Below, piece by piece: positions 1 to 9,875 of a stretch of 64,000 nt of DNA (position 1 is its first letter; every line of letters starts with the position of its first letter). The notes under the pieces were generated by a model. That model saw only the letters and a program-made list of their open reading frames with translations, did no database searches and was not told where the DNA came from. Source of the DNA: Parapristionchus giblindavisi (lineage: Eukaryota > Nematoda > Chromadorea > Rhabditida > Diplogasteridae). A program made the translations under genes and the position numbers. The stretch lies in assembly GCA_943737045.1 (NCBI GenBank), contig CALSFV010000043.1, positions 791,971 through 855,970 of the forward strand, given 5' to 3'.

Positions 1-715
1 TTCTTTATATGAGGCCGCTTGCGTAAGAATCAACTAAAATCAGTGAATTCTGGCACTATCAATGAATCAAGTTTTGGGGATCGGGGGTTCTCAAGGGTGC
101 TGATGACGATGGTCATATTTGTTTTGAACCTAGAGAGACCGTTGAGGACTGACGACGTCGCGTTAAAATCGAGTTTTTAGTCATTTCTCGTCACATGATG
201 ATGCTAAATTTTACAGACTATATCTTACGGGGCAGAATCTGATGGCGATCACGCCTGTCTAATTCATTTTTCATGAAAAAGAAAAAAATTTAGCCAATTT
301 TCAGAAGATATTTTGGAGAAAATGAACTTTAAGTGTAATCATTTTGCCGCTGGAATGGATGCAAGAGGCGAGAGTGTGTGGTGGTGCGAGAGAGCAGAGG
401 GGATAAATAAAGAGATAAATGACAGACAGATAAAGGAGAGGAGGGGGAGTTCACGAACAAATACAATACCCGAAAAATAAATATAAAATCAAACTATTAT
501 TATCCCGCGTCTCTATACAACACATGAAATCTGTAAAAATCGAAATTGTAGCAGTTTTCCTTTAATAACTCGAAAACGGATTGATATAACAATTAGGACA
601 ATTTTACACTTTTCAATCTCATTTTCGAGAGAATCATTTCTATTTTTTTGAAAAGGAAATTGGACAACGTTGAAGTGAGATATGTTCAAAAAACGGAAAG
701 TGATCAAAATCGATT

Positions 716-817
716 GTGGCCACCCGCGAATACTCATGCAAATCTCTTGTATCTCACTTATGCAATTTTTCAATTGATATGCAAGATGTTCACGAAAATG
801 TTCGCGGGAGTCCACCT
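716..817. mobile_element. Internally deleted TTAA-type inverted-repeat element (unit 1)
   Basis: This 102-bp sequence begins gtggccacccgcgaa and ends with the inverted end ttcgcgggagtccacct. It matches the outer parts of the full-length element at 26451-26791 but lacks its central ~240 bp, including the tRNA-like promoter region. The same deletion is present in unit 2, so it predates the unit 1/unit 2 duplication or was homogenised afterwards. Confidence 0.75.
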
Positions 818-1287
818 TGAAGTCCATGAGCTATCTGTAATCGACCCTGGGGGCCAAGAGATACGTGCAATGAACTAGATAGTAATATTGTGCGTCGTTT
901 GAAGACATAATTTTTGTAATAAAACGGATGGGTCAAGAAAATATTTTCGAGATAACTTTTTTTGTTTTTCGCGTTTTTCGCCCTAAAGATGACTTAGCAG
1001 CGAACGGCTCATCACCAACTTTTTGGAGTGCATTAGAAGACGATTCGAATGACACCTATCGGCTCGTTGTACGATGAAAATGAACCGAGTTATGATCATT
1101 TTCAGGGTAGATCACTAAAAATCGATAATCTCCTATTTTGGCCAAATAAAGTGGCTATGTCTTCTCATGACCCCCAACCACACCCACTGACCGTCTTTCA
1201 TCGAAATCGGAGAGAAAAATTTTTTCCTAGTGGCATTGCCGGACGTTTTTTTCAACATTTTTACAGGAGACCCGTGATAAGTAATTG

Positions 1288-1530
1288 AAAAGGCTCCAGA
1301 CAACGTTTTTAATTTCTACTATTTATTCTAAAGTTACGAAAAAGTAGAGCACATTTTCCTCGTTTTACACACCACTTCGCCACTTTTTCGTTTCATTTAT
1401 TTTCATCTCATGACTTTAGGACGCTGCATAAGTATTTATAATTAAAAGGGTCTTTTTGTGATTTCGTGGAATCTCACTTGATCATTCAAGAGTCATATCG
1501 AAAATGAAAAGAATGATAAGTTGCAACTGG
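1288..1530 (+). repeat. Internal direct repeat, left copy
   Basis: The stretch containing gtttcatttattttcatctc followed by atgacttt, and then a tttcgtggaatctca segment, recurs in the same orientation at 3025-3280. The copies are clearly diverged (roughly three quarters identical by eye). Unit 2 and unit 3 carry the same pair. It is non-coding as far as I can see. Confidence 0.7.
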
Positions 1531-1735
1531 GAACTTTATATTTTTTAATTTAATGATGCATGATAGGTATGCGTACCTCCTTTATTCTGTATATTTATCG
1601 AAGAAATTCATTGATCAGAGTAGATTGTAATTTATTTTTCAAAAAATAAAACTGCTACAAAATCTCACCAAAATCAGCAGTGATCTCACGGTGAATAACA
1701 GGATTAAACTTTACCCTTTACCCTTTATATTTATC

Positions 1736-1860
1736 GGGGGGGGGGGGGGGGGGGAGGAGTGAGGGAGAGAGAGTGGAGAACGAAAGTTAAAAGTAGAGAG
1801 AAGGGAGGGAGCGAGCGAGAGAAGTAGAGGGAAAGGAAGAGGAGGTTTCAGAAAAAAAGG
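1736..1860 (+). repeat. G19 homopolymer followed by GA-rich tract
   Basis: A run of 19 G (1736-1754) precedes about 100 bases of G/A-rich DNA. The homologous run is 8 G in unit 2 (near 14005) and 6 G in unit 3 (near 27525). The 11-bp change in the unit 1 to unit 2 offset is explained entirely by this run. Confidence 0.9.
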
Positions 1861-2269
1861 TCAACAAAATACTGAATGCATATATTAGGGATAAAATACA
1901 ATACCACAACGAAGTAACCATAGTGTACTGATTTTTTCATATGAGATTTGTGAGAGGCGGTGTTGTAGTAAAAGCGGCACTAGGCGGAAACCTTAAGCGC
2001 CCTTGTTTTATCATAAAATGAAATTATTATTGCATGAGATCATGTGAGTCTCTCTGCCACTTATGTTCTATTCAAAAGTTTGGAAAAGAAAAGAAAATCG
2101 GAGAAAACTCTCAATGTTTTCTACACTTTCGTTATCCTGTTCTTCTTCTATCCGTCTTGTTTTCAATACCGCAAAGATACACCACTCCCTCGCTTATTCC
2201 ATAAAAATGGAAGGATTTACAATTGAATCTCCCTCCTAGAAGACTTTGTATCGAAAATTCCAAAAGTAG

Positions 2270-2554
2270 GGAAAAGGTTATCGAGTTCTTTACAAACTTT
2301 CACCAAATTATAAGCTAACCAAAGCGACGCAGTTTAACAAAAGCAAAGATGCAGAGTTCATCAGCGCAGATCAGTTTGGTCAAACCTACAAAAGCGAGAA
2401 ACCGAACCTGAAATTTGACTGCATTAAAAATGCAGAGTATGAAACTAATCAACTTTGTCATGTAAAAATCAACGACTTTATTAGTAGTGGCATGCAGGAT
2501 AAAAAGTTGATAAAAAGAAGGAGTAGGTATTTTTTTTCAAATTGTAATTGCTGA
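2270..2554 (+). pseudogene. Decayed coding segment of unknown family inside foldback element (unit 1)
   Basis: The frame is open from just after a TAG at 2267 to a TGA at 2552, 94 codons with no early ATG. The peptide looks protein-like rather than random: it contains FISADQFGQTYKSEKPNLKF, then CIKNAEYETNQLCHVKIND, and ends in a basic run KKLIKRRSR. A possible splice donor (ag|gtattt) lies next to the basic run. I do not recognise a family. Because it sits in a transposon-like element it may be a remnant of an element-encoded protein. The evidence for real coding is moderate to low. Confidence 0.3.
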
Positions 2555-3024
2555 ACATTTGTCTTATTTTGTTGCTGCAAGACCACCTAAGTAGAGAGAA
2601 GTCAACTAATTCTATTATATTTAGGTCAGAAATGCCAAAATAATCATTGACAATAATTTCAGGAGTTCCAGTATTTTGTGCTCTTCAATAGCTACGAAAA
2701 GGGGCGAGAGTGTGTGTATAAAGAAGAGAGTTTTGCATCTGCTAAAGATAGATAAAGCCAAAATCTTGTGTAGACGGATATAGCTTACTTGTCTGGGAAA
2801 TGAAGAAAATAGCTCTTTGAGATTTATTTTTTTTAAAGAAGAGTTGACAATCTGGTAGCTTGATTGAAGATCATTGGCAATAATTTTATGAACTGTATAC
2901 AATGAATTTGGAGGGGATAAATCAGAAAATGAAGATGAACTAGGTGAAAAGATGTGTGAAAGTGGCCAATCTATTGCATTCGAATAGTTTATGTAAGTGC
3001 ACACAATGTAATCACAATTCATTC

Positions 3025-3280
3025 AAAAGGGTCAAGACAACGTTTAAAATAATTTCTATCTACTCAAAAGTAACAAAAGGAAAGAAAACCAAAAAAAAAT
3101 CATCGTTTTGCACACCCTTTCGCCTCATTTTCGTTTCATTTATTTTCATCTCATGACTTGTGGACACCACATAAATATTTGTAATTAAAATATCCTTTTT
3201 TTTCGATTTCGTGGAATCTCAGTTGATGATTCAAGAATCTATCGTATATCGAAGATCAAAACAATGGCAAATTAATTTTA
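3025..3280 (+). repeat. Internal direct repeat, right copy
   Basis: This is the partner of 1288-1530. Both share an AT-rich end and the tttcatctcatgactt core. The pair suggests an old internal duplication inside the foldback element. Confidence 0.7.
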
Positions 3281-4364
3281 GTGTGTATCCCGGATTCTGG
3301 TTGACAATGTTGAAATATAAGCTTCGGATTTCGACAGATGTTAGCCCATGAATTGAGATGGAAGTTGACGTAAGTGGGATATTACAGTCGCATGTAGAGA
3401 GAGGGAGGCAGATAGTTGTGAGTACCTGGGTATGGGGTACCTAATCGATATGAGTGTCATAGCAGTGCAATGATTAATGATTTATGTTTGAACAAGTTAA
3501 ACAAATAAAATCCTTGTATTCAGTTTCATTTAATTCAATTGGTACAGTAAAAAAGCTCAATAAACTTGCTGATATTTTTTCGACCAATTAATTGAAAATT
3601 CCCCGCTCCACGTGTTAGCATTAAACCAAGGTGGACTTGTGTCCCGTATAGGACCTATTTCAATCATGAAAATACCCATCCTAAAAGGGGAATATAGTGA
3701 TGATTTCCGATAATGATGAATAAACATTGAACGATTATAGGGGGAAGCAGAATAAGGAGATCACTAATAATATGGAAAGCCTAACCGAAGGCGCATCCTT
3801 ATTGTTGGCCTTGCAAACTTCGGAGGAAAAGCAAGAGTTGGTTTTGGTCTCAAACTGATACCCAAAGAGCGAATACAAACCAAACGGACTCATTGGTCTA
3901 TAACTGATCTTTGGTCAAGGCCCTAATCGCATCTACCTCTCACCTCCTTATCACCTTTCGAGGATCGCAAACCTGACATTTTCTTGTAACAAGATCCGGT
4001 GAAAATTAGAAAAACTCCGAAACTGTTTGAAAAGTTTCTCCATTAAAGATTTTATCAAATAATTTAAAACACATCTTAATTAATTTGGAACTTTTTTTTG
4101 GCTAGTTACACATGCCCTTTATCACGAGTCTCCTGTAAAAGTGTAGCAAAAACGGCCGATTCTGTCACTATGAAAAAAGTTTTGTCTCCGATTTCGATTA
4201 AAGTCGGTCAGTGGGTACGGTTGGGGCATGAGAAGGCCTTGATTTGGTCAAAACTGCATATTATCGATTTTTGTGATCTACCCTGAAAATGATCATAACT
4301 CGGAGAGAATAGAGGAAGAGAGAGAGGAATGGGAGATAGGAGCGAGAGACAGACAGGTAAAGAG

Positions 4365-4760
4365 CAGGGATGTGCGTAAAATTTTTATCGTAAAATATTC
4401 GTAAAACGTAATTTTACGACTTTTTTCCTCGTAAAATTCGTAAACTTTTCGTAAAATTTCTAAAGTGCGAAATTATAAGAAATTGGTTCAAATTTCATTT
4501 GTAGAGAAGAGATCTGCGAATGTCCATGAAAATATCTAACTACTATCTTATGCACGGGACAAATGATAAGCAAGAAGTTACATCTCGTGAAAATATTCGG
4601 GTGATTCCATCCCAAAGATTGATTTTCCAACAGTTTTTTAAAAATTAATTTCATCAATTTTCCAGTTTTTTTCGGGTCGTTAAATTTGCCACTTTTCGTA
4701 AAATTTTAGGTCGTAAAAATTTTACGAAAAATGTCGCAAAATGTAAAATGCACATCCCTG
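4365..4760. mobile_element. 396-bp hAT-like MITE (unit 1)
   Basis: The element begins cagggatgtgc and ends gcacatccctg, a perfect 11-bp inverted end of the CAGGG type common in hAT transposons. Inside lie several gtaaaatt and gtaaaac motifs in both orientations, so much of it can fold. Flanking 8-mers gtaaagag (left) and gtagagaa (right) match at 6 of 8 positions, compatible with an aged 8-bp target duplication. There is no transposase reading frame, so it is non-autonomous. Confidence 0.75.
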
Positions 4761-5407
4761 GTAGAGAATGGGAGAGAGAGCACACGACTTTTACAGGAAA
4801 ATCCCACGCTAATTTTAATCTCCGCGATACTCTCTCGCAGACAAAGAAAGCGAGAGAGTGTTGTCAGAGCGGAGAGTTACGGAGACTTCTCTCCCACATT
4901 CATAATCTATGGGATTTCCATCTCATCAACGAACATATATAGATCTACATAGATGGGCATTGAGAGACTAAGAACACATCTGCATCATCATATCGACTAA
5001 CAAAACTTTTTAAATTGTATTCTCCATATGTAAATAGTTGTTCGCCATGAATGATCACCTAACTTTCATTGATTTGAACTGAAATATTACGTCAAAAAGC
5101 GGATTGTTGGAGAGACTAACAAAAGCATATCTAGATTGTCGTAAACTACTATAGATTGTCGTGACTCGCGTGAATTCATGCTCTCACATATAACCCTATT
5201 CTTACTTAGATCCGTTTATCGATCGCAAAATATCAACGGGCATTGGAGAGGCACAGGTTTTACTTCCAAACTTCGGTATTCGACGCGACTCTACCGTAAT
5301 ATCTGAGCTAATTTCGCAAATCGATTAGATATACAGTCAATAATTGAAATGCAAGAGCTTTATTCATGGACATTTTTGAGATCAAACTTGATTTGGTTCA
5401 GGATTGT

Positions 5408-5423
5408 GGCCCTAAAGAGGGCC
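5408..5423 (-). promoter_or_regulatory. Histone mRNA 3' stem-loop (unit 1)
   Basis: Read on the minus strand this is GGCCCTCTTTAGGGCC: a perfect 6-bp stem with a CTTT loop, preceded by CCAAC and followed by ACAA. This is the canonical 3' processing signal of replication-dependent histone mRNAs, bound by SLBP. It sits 40 bases beyond the in-register H2A stop codon, the usual spacing. Confidence 0.9.
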
Positions 5424-5450
5424 GTTGGGTTCTGGGTTTAGCCGTGAGTG

Positions 5451-5641
5451 CTAAGCGAGATGTTTATTCCTTCTCTCCGGCGGTCTTCTTGGGGAGAGAA
5501 GAACGGCGTTGATGTTGGGAAGAACACCTCCTTGAGCGATGGTGACTCCAGCCATAAGCTTGTTCAGCTCCTCGTCGTTGCGGACGGCAAGCTGGAGATG
5601 GCGAGGGTTGATTCTGGTCTTCTTGTTGGGACCATCGTGAA
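5451..5641 (-). pseudogene. Histone H2A, C-terminal part (unit 1), frameshifted
   Basis: The minus-strand peptide [20 protein letters not shown] continues through a [18 protein letters not shown] block, the C-terminal part of the H2A fold and docking domain. After AVLL the sequence holds 2 extra bases relative to the expected frame (around 5491-5500). The expected tail [10 protein letters not shown] with a TAA at 5464-5466 is therefore shifted out of register, and the actual frame ends at TAG 5451-5453. Upstream the match begins at a CAG acceptor-like site (5642-5644), and the N-terminal half of H2A is not adjacent. The 3' stem-loop is intact. It is either a decayed replication-type H2A or a truncated 3' copy. 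The H2A identification is firm; loss of function is inferred. Confidence 0.85.
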
Positions 5642-5956
5642 CTGAATGTTCAAGATTATAGTTAGATCAATCGATAATTTAAAGCAAATATTGAACAGAT
5701 ACCGAACTCTACCACACTCTTTCTCAATATTCCGTAAACGAATCAAAAATAATGTATCATTCAATGTAAAACAATGCGCAATTCACTATGAGCCCTACAA
5801 CCGTCAGAATTGATATATTATAAAAAGGATAGCCCCATCGCACCTTATATCTGCCTACCGTACCCCCTACTCATATCGTACATTCATGGTGTTTGAATTG
5901 TTTCGGATCGATAATCGCTATGATCATATTCACGATGGCCGAGTGACCGACTCACC

Positions 5957-6084
5957 CTTGACCAATTATTACATTATCGATTGATGTTATAGTATCAATC
6001 GATAACTAATTGACCAAAACCGGATGGGATATGAACCAACTACTAACAGTTATAATGTTTTGATTGATTGATCAGACTACAATC
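5957..6084 (+). repeat. 128-bp direct repeat, left copy
   Basis: It starts cttgaccaattatt and ends cagactacaatc. It recurs at 6319-6446 with about 3 mismatches and no indel. Within it lies an inverted motif atcgattgat / atcaatcgat. Unit 2 has the pair at 18215-18342 and 18577-18704. Confidence 0.85.
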
Positions 6085-6118
6085 TACGAAAAGAGCAAAG
6101 ATCAAAGGTCACACTCAC

Positions 6119-6185
6119 CTCCTACAGCTCCCGTCTCGACTTCGGTCCTCGGTTCGATTCGCGTGTGGATCGAATCGAGAAGGCA
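6119..6185 (-). pseudogene. Possible upstream exon of the H2A relic (unit 1)
   Basis: This 67-nt minus-strand segment is bounded by TACAG on the left and GAG|GTGAGT on the right, good splice-site matches. Joined to the H2A 3' exon the phase fits. The peptide end TEVETGAVG followed by VHDG loosely resembles the usual EVLELAGNAARD stretch. The match is weak, so this could be chance or a degraded exon. It is flanked by two copies of a 128-bp direct repeat. Confidence 0.25.
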
Positions 6186-6318
6186 CTGTAATGACAATGA
6201 TTCAGTGAACAACTTATATAATAAGTATTGTTCAAAGATCAAAGATTAAACTAAAAAAAGAAATAAAATAATCCTAAATCTTTCGAATAGACCCATTTCT
6301 AGAGAAACTCCTTTCACT

Positions 6319-6446
6319 CTTGACCAATTATTGCATTATCGATTGATGTTATACTATCAATCGATAACTAATTGACCAAAACCGGATGGGATATGAACCA
6401 ACTACTAACAATTATAATGTTTTGATTGATTGATCAGACTACAATC
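6319..6446 (+). repeat. 128-bp direct repeat, right copy
   Basis: This is the partner of 5957-6084, offset 362 bp. The two copies bracket the H2A-related exon-like segment at 6119-6185, so a recombination between them would delete it. Confidence 0.85.
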
Positions 6447-7016
6447 AGGTCGATTGATATGAAACGAAGGTAAAAATGGCGATTTAGAAGCGAAACAACG
6501 AATTTTCAAAATCGACCCACTATGCAAAAACGGCGAGTGCATCACCTATTTCCAATGCGTTTTCCAAAGAACAATATAACCAAGTACAAGATATTATTAT
6601 TTGCTAGAAAATATAAAGAACACAGTATCCATATTCTCAATCAATCAATCAATATTGCTATCCTCCAGCAAATCAATAAATCAATAAACTGACACCATCT
6701 CCGTCGAGGAGTAGAACGAGAGGGCGGAGGAAGGACACATGAGGAGAGTAGCTGACCAAATGAAGAGATTAAAGTTCGAAGATCAAAGATTAATGATTGC
6801 AATACAATCCATATAAAAAAGAGGTGTGCCTATTTCTGCTCAAAAACTACTATAAGCCTACAGTATCAACCAAACTATCTACAGTATGACGAAAGTAGGA
6901 CCAATACCGTACCCTCTGATCGGCCCTGTACATGAGGGGCGAATTTTGATTTCCTGGTGTAAATATGCATGGAAAAAGTTTTCGAAAGTTGCGCAAAACT
7001 AACACAACAGTTGTTA

Positions 7017-7116
7017 GGCCGTGTTACATTTTCGAAACGGGCGCACGTCCACGTGCGTTTTACTAACTGAAAAACGCACGTGGACGTGCGCCCGTTTTGA
7101 AAATGTAACACGGTCC
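7017..7116. mobile_element. 100-bp hairpin element (unit 1)
   Basis: Two 43-bp arms (7019-7061 and 7071-7113) are inverted copies with one mismatch, separated by a 9-base loop. The stem carries GC-rich repeats of cacgt. A related block at ~21870-22060 has the same flanks but no hairpin, so it behaves as a discrete insertion. It may be a tiny foldback MITE; as RNA it would form a near-perfect hairpin. Confidence 0.85.
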
Positions 7117-7432
7117 AAGAATAGTGTAACTATTTGTATGAATTCCAGTGTATATTAAATAAATGATAAAAAATGACGAAACTAACCAAAACATGATTAT
7201 CCGTTTTCGTTTCTCCACTCTCTCCACCATTTGAAGAAACACAGGAAAAGAACTGAAATGTATCCACAAAGCATCAAACGTAACGATAATTATTGAATAC
7301 AAGTTTTTAATGAATGAATAATGAACAAGTATGTATTGATATCCGCGACACCACAATTCTACAATAAGACATGACGATTATGCTTTCTCTCGTAGCTTAA
7401 TAATAAAGGTAATTATCTTAAATGACTGATCT

Positions 7433-7494
7433 GAGTAACAGCATATCACCACGTTTCGAAACATCGAGAGGTTGAATCTTCACGGTTAACCTGA
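7433..7494 (-). other. Exon-like segment after a strong acceptor (unit 1)
   Basis: On the minus strand TTTATTTCAG is followed by an open frame reading LTVKIQPLDVSKRGDMLLLR and ending in a TAA a few codons later. Related segments with the same acceptor occur near 19753-19795 and 22424-22475, but their frames are broken. It may be a 3' terminal exon of an unrecognised gene. Evidence is weak. Confidence 0.25.
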
Positions 7495-7956
7495 AATAAA
7501 GCAATTTGACATTAGTGAAAGGGTAGTGATGTAATAGATCGTAAACTATGCATATTTGAATTGGGTTGACTTAGTCAATGTATTGAGCATCGCACAAATA
7601 ACTGTTAGTGAACTCGTCAGTATTTTAGAAAACATGTAAACTTAGACTTCTTTCGTACACACCTATGAAACTACAGGTTCAGTTCGTACAGTACACACTT
7701 ATTCATATCGACAGTATCCCACTAGATGACCTACAGTATCCAACGGTGCATAACACGTTGACCGACGCTCAATTCGAGCTCGTAAAGAGAACAACAACAA
7801 AAGAACAAAAGATGCGCAAAACTAACACAACCTTAGTCATTATGTCAAGTTTATTCTAGCATATGCACCAGGGTATTCGCTCACTTAAGGTAGACCATAA
7901 TAAGTACAGTACTTCATATTAAAAACAGTATGTCATGTTAAATACAGTAAGTATAC

Positions 7957-8008
7957 CTTGTCTTTGCATCTGATCCGCCTCCTCCGCCTCTTTCTCAGCC
8001 TTTCCCTC
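7957..8008 (-). pseudogene. DNAJC9-like exon remnant (unit 1)
   Basis: This is the 3' part of the exon seen complete at 20165-20251, including the GTATAC donor-like site, with one substitution. From ~8009 the sequence departs from unit 2, so the other DNAJC9-like exons are missing from unit 1. Confidence 0.5.
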
Positions 8009-8358
8009 GTCTCTCCTCTCGTCCTTCTCTTCATGAAGACTACCGCATAGGGAGATCACGGACATGCATCTGTTACGGAATATCATAAGAGTTTTAAAAA
8101 AAGTTGCTTAAGATAATGCTAAGGTTATCACTTAATCTTTTACCATCGCTAAGGTTATAAGTCAAAGTAGTTAAGGTAACTTAAGCTATACAATTGTAGC
8201 TAGCCAAAAAGGTAATGATTTTATGATTTTGGTTTATGATTTTGACTTAAGCTTTAACGCTCACTAAGTTCATAAGTTAAGGTAACCCAACACGGATAGG
8301 TTAAGCGTTACAATGTCGTGGGCGTTGTAGCCCGCGAATCCTACACGGTGTTTACTAA
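8009..8358. other. No gene seen; short taaggtta-type repeats
   Basis: The stretch holds many imperfect copies of ctaaggtta / aagttaaggtaac in both orientations (about 8100-8310), possibly a decayed foldback element. No coding frame was found. Confidence 0.4.
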
Positions 8359-8792
8359 GGTGGCGAGAATGAGTGGTCACTCACCAGCTCCCCTGGCAGT
8401 TTTAGGCAAGTACTCGCAAGAGAGGCATTTACTTTTTATTTATCTTTTTACCTCTCTCTCGTTAAGTACTTGAAATGAGATCAGAAAAACACTGGTGAGC
8501 AGAAAAACAGTTCTTTTTTTCGATTCACTTGGGTCTTCTCCGCTCTAACTGGTCAAAATGTGGAAATGTGAATATTTTTGGAATCTACATGTCAATGGCT
8601 ATTCAACAAGCATAAAATCGGCTGTAAAAGTACACTTTTAATTTCGTTGATTTTTCATGTAGTCAATTCCATCAATTCGGGTCAGACTATGATAATAGCA
8701 TATACAATTAAAATTATTCCTCGTCTTAATCTAGCCCAGTGTTTCAGTGATCTGTAACATATTATGTTAGTACATTAAAATCGAAGTACAAT

Positions 8793-8889
8793 TAAAACTC
8801 TTCTTCATCGTCATCTGAGAAACTGTAATTGAAATCGCTCTCATCGTAAGCATAACCTTGTGTAACTTCGGCATGGGGTATTGTGAATA
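8793..8889 (-). pseudogene. C-terminal peptide with acidic tail, interrupted by MITEs
   Basis: The minus-strand frame encodes EVTQGYAYDESDFNYSFSDD, continues acidic, and ends in a TAA at 8793. Upstream it is cut by the MITE pair. On the far side (from ~9940 down to 9884) the frame is also open, so removing both MITEs and two of the three 8-mer copies would leave a continuous short frame. Family unknown; it may be a remnant of a protein encoded by the surrounding TIR element. Confidence 0.3.
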
Positions 8890-8897
8890 GTATCAAT

Positions 8898-9065
8898 CAT
8901 ACGTGGGCACCACTGCCGCTAGCGATTTTTGGCACCCGACCCCCTGATTTTCCAAAAAAATCACTCAAAATTACGTATTAATGCTCCATTTTTTTGCTTC
9001 CGACCCCCGATTCTTGCGTCCGGCCCCCGATTTTCATTTCCAGCAGCAATGCCCATCCACGTATG
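8898..9065. mobile_element. 168-bp MITE with 8-bp target duplication
   Basis: It begins catacgtggg and ends cccatccacgtatg, giving a 9-bp perfect inverted end (catacgtgg). It is flanked by gtatcaat (8890-8897) and gtatcaag (9066-9073), an 8-bp target-site duplication with one mismatch. The 8-bp duplication suggests the hAT class. A related left end occurs at 21657. Confidence 0.7.
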
Positions 9066-9073
9066 GTATCAAG

Positions 9074-9875
9074 CATAGGTCGAAAAGTATGTCCCAAGGT
9101 ACTTAGCCTGACCGCATTTTGGGATTTTCTTGGAAAGCCTGACCGCATTTTGCAAAAAAAGATGGGTTTGCAGGCTGTTATCAACTGCGTTGTGTGGCAT
9201 TCCACGCAGTAGAGTGACACACCACGCACCATACACTACAATTTGCAAAACCGTTGCTTTCAACCTATGTTCTTGCTCTAAAGTGGAATATCTTTACCCG
9301 ATGTCGACGAATTGCCTTGATTTGTTTGATTATAACATGGAAATATACACAGCTAACAATAAAATCAGCCGCAATAAAGAAAAAATCAGCCGCACCATGC
9401 TTTTTCATCAAAAATGTGTGACAGATTTAGGGCTATGTTCAACGTATGTTCCAGGGAATTAAACTTTTATTTTTTTAAATATTTCTATATTACATTTGCG
9501 AAATGCGGCAGATTTTTCTTGTACTATTTTTCATGCTCTTTTATTTGATATATGGATGTCAAGGTTTGCATTGCTTATTGAACTAGAAAATCACAGATGA
9601 AATATTGCAGTGATTTACAACTGCAATGAATTTATTAATTTTAAACACATTTCTATATTACATTTCAAAATGCGTCAGATTTTTTTAAATAGTATTTGAC
9701 ATGCTCTTTCTTTTGGTGTATGGATGTCAATGTTTACATTGCATATTCCGCTTGAAAATGACAAAAGTTTCTGAAAAAATCGAAAAATCAGACCGCATTT
9801 TGACCGAAAATTTTCCAAAAAATCGAAAAACCTGACCGCATTTTGAAAACCAAGAACCTAGCTATTCGACCTATG
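9074..9875. mobile_element. 802-bp non-autonomous element with 8-bp target duplication
   Basis: It begins cataggtcgaa and ends ttcgacctatg (perfect 11-bp inverted ends) and is flanked by gtatcaag on both sides (9066-9073 and 9876-9883). It contains repeated cctgaccgcattttg motifs near both ends. No convincing transposase was found; the 110-codon frame at 9130-9462 is not recognisable. A related right end lies at 22086-22253. Confidence 0.75.

Larger units (their letters stand above)
1085..4303. mobile_element. Foldback-type element with ~0.2 kb inverted ends (unit 1)
   Basis: The left end (1085 to ~1281) and the right end (~4106 to 4303) are imperfect inverted copies. The outermost bases read ccgagttatgatcatttt on the left and, reversed, the same on the right. 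They run through shared blocks around the ggccttctcatg and ggagactcgtgat motifs. The inside is non-repetitive except for a ~250-bp direct repeat (about 1288-1530 and 3025-3280) and a GA-rich tract. I see no transposase motif; one decayed reading frame is listed separately. Boundaries are set by where the inverted match stops, and no clear target-site duplication was found. Confidence 0.65.

Noticed and set aside
2621..3022. 133-codon minus-strand frame (and its copy at 14879-15280)
   Set aside because: Low-complexity hydrophobic/serine composition, inside a foldback element, not preserved in unit 3. It looks like a chance frame.
8100..8310. Telomere-like repeats (ttaagg words)
   Set aside because: The words are irregular and in both orientations; they do not form TTAGGC or TTAGGG arrays.
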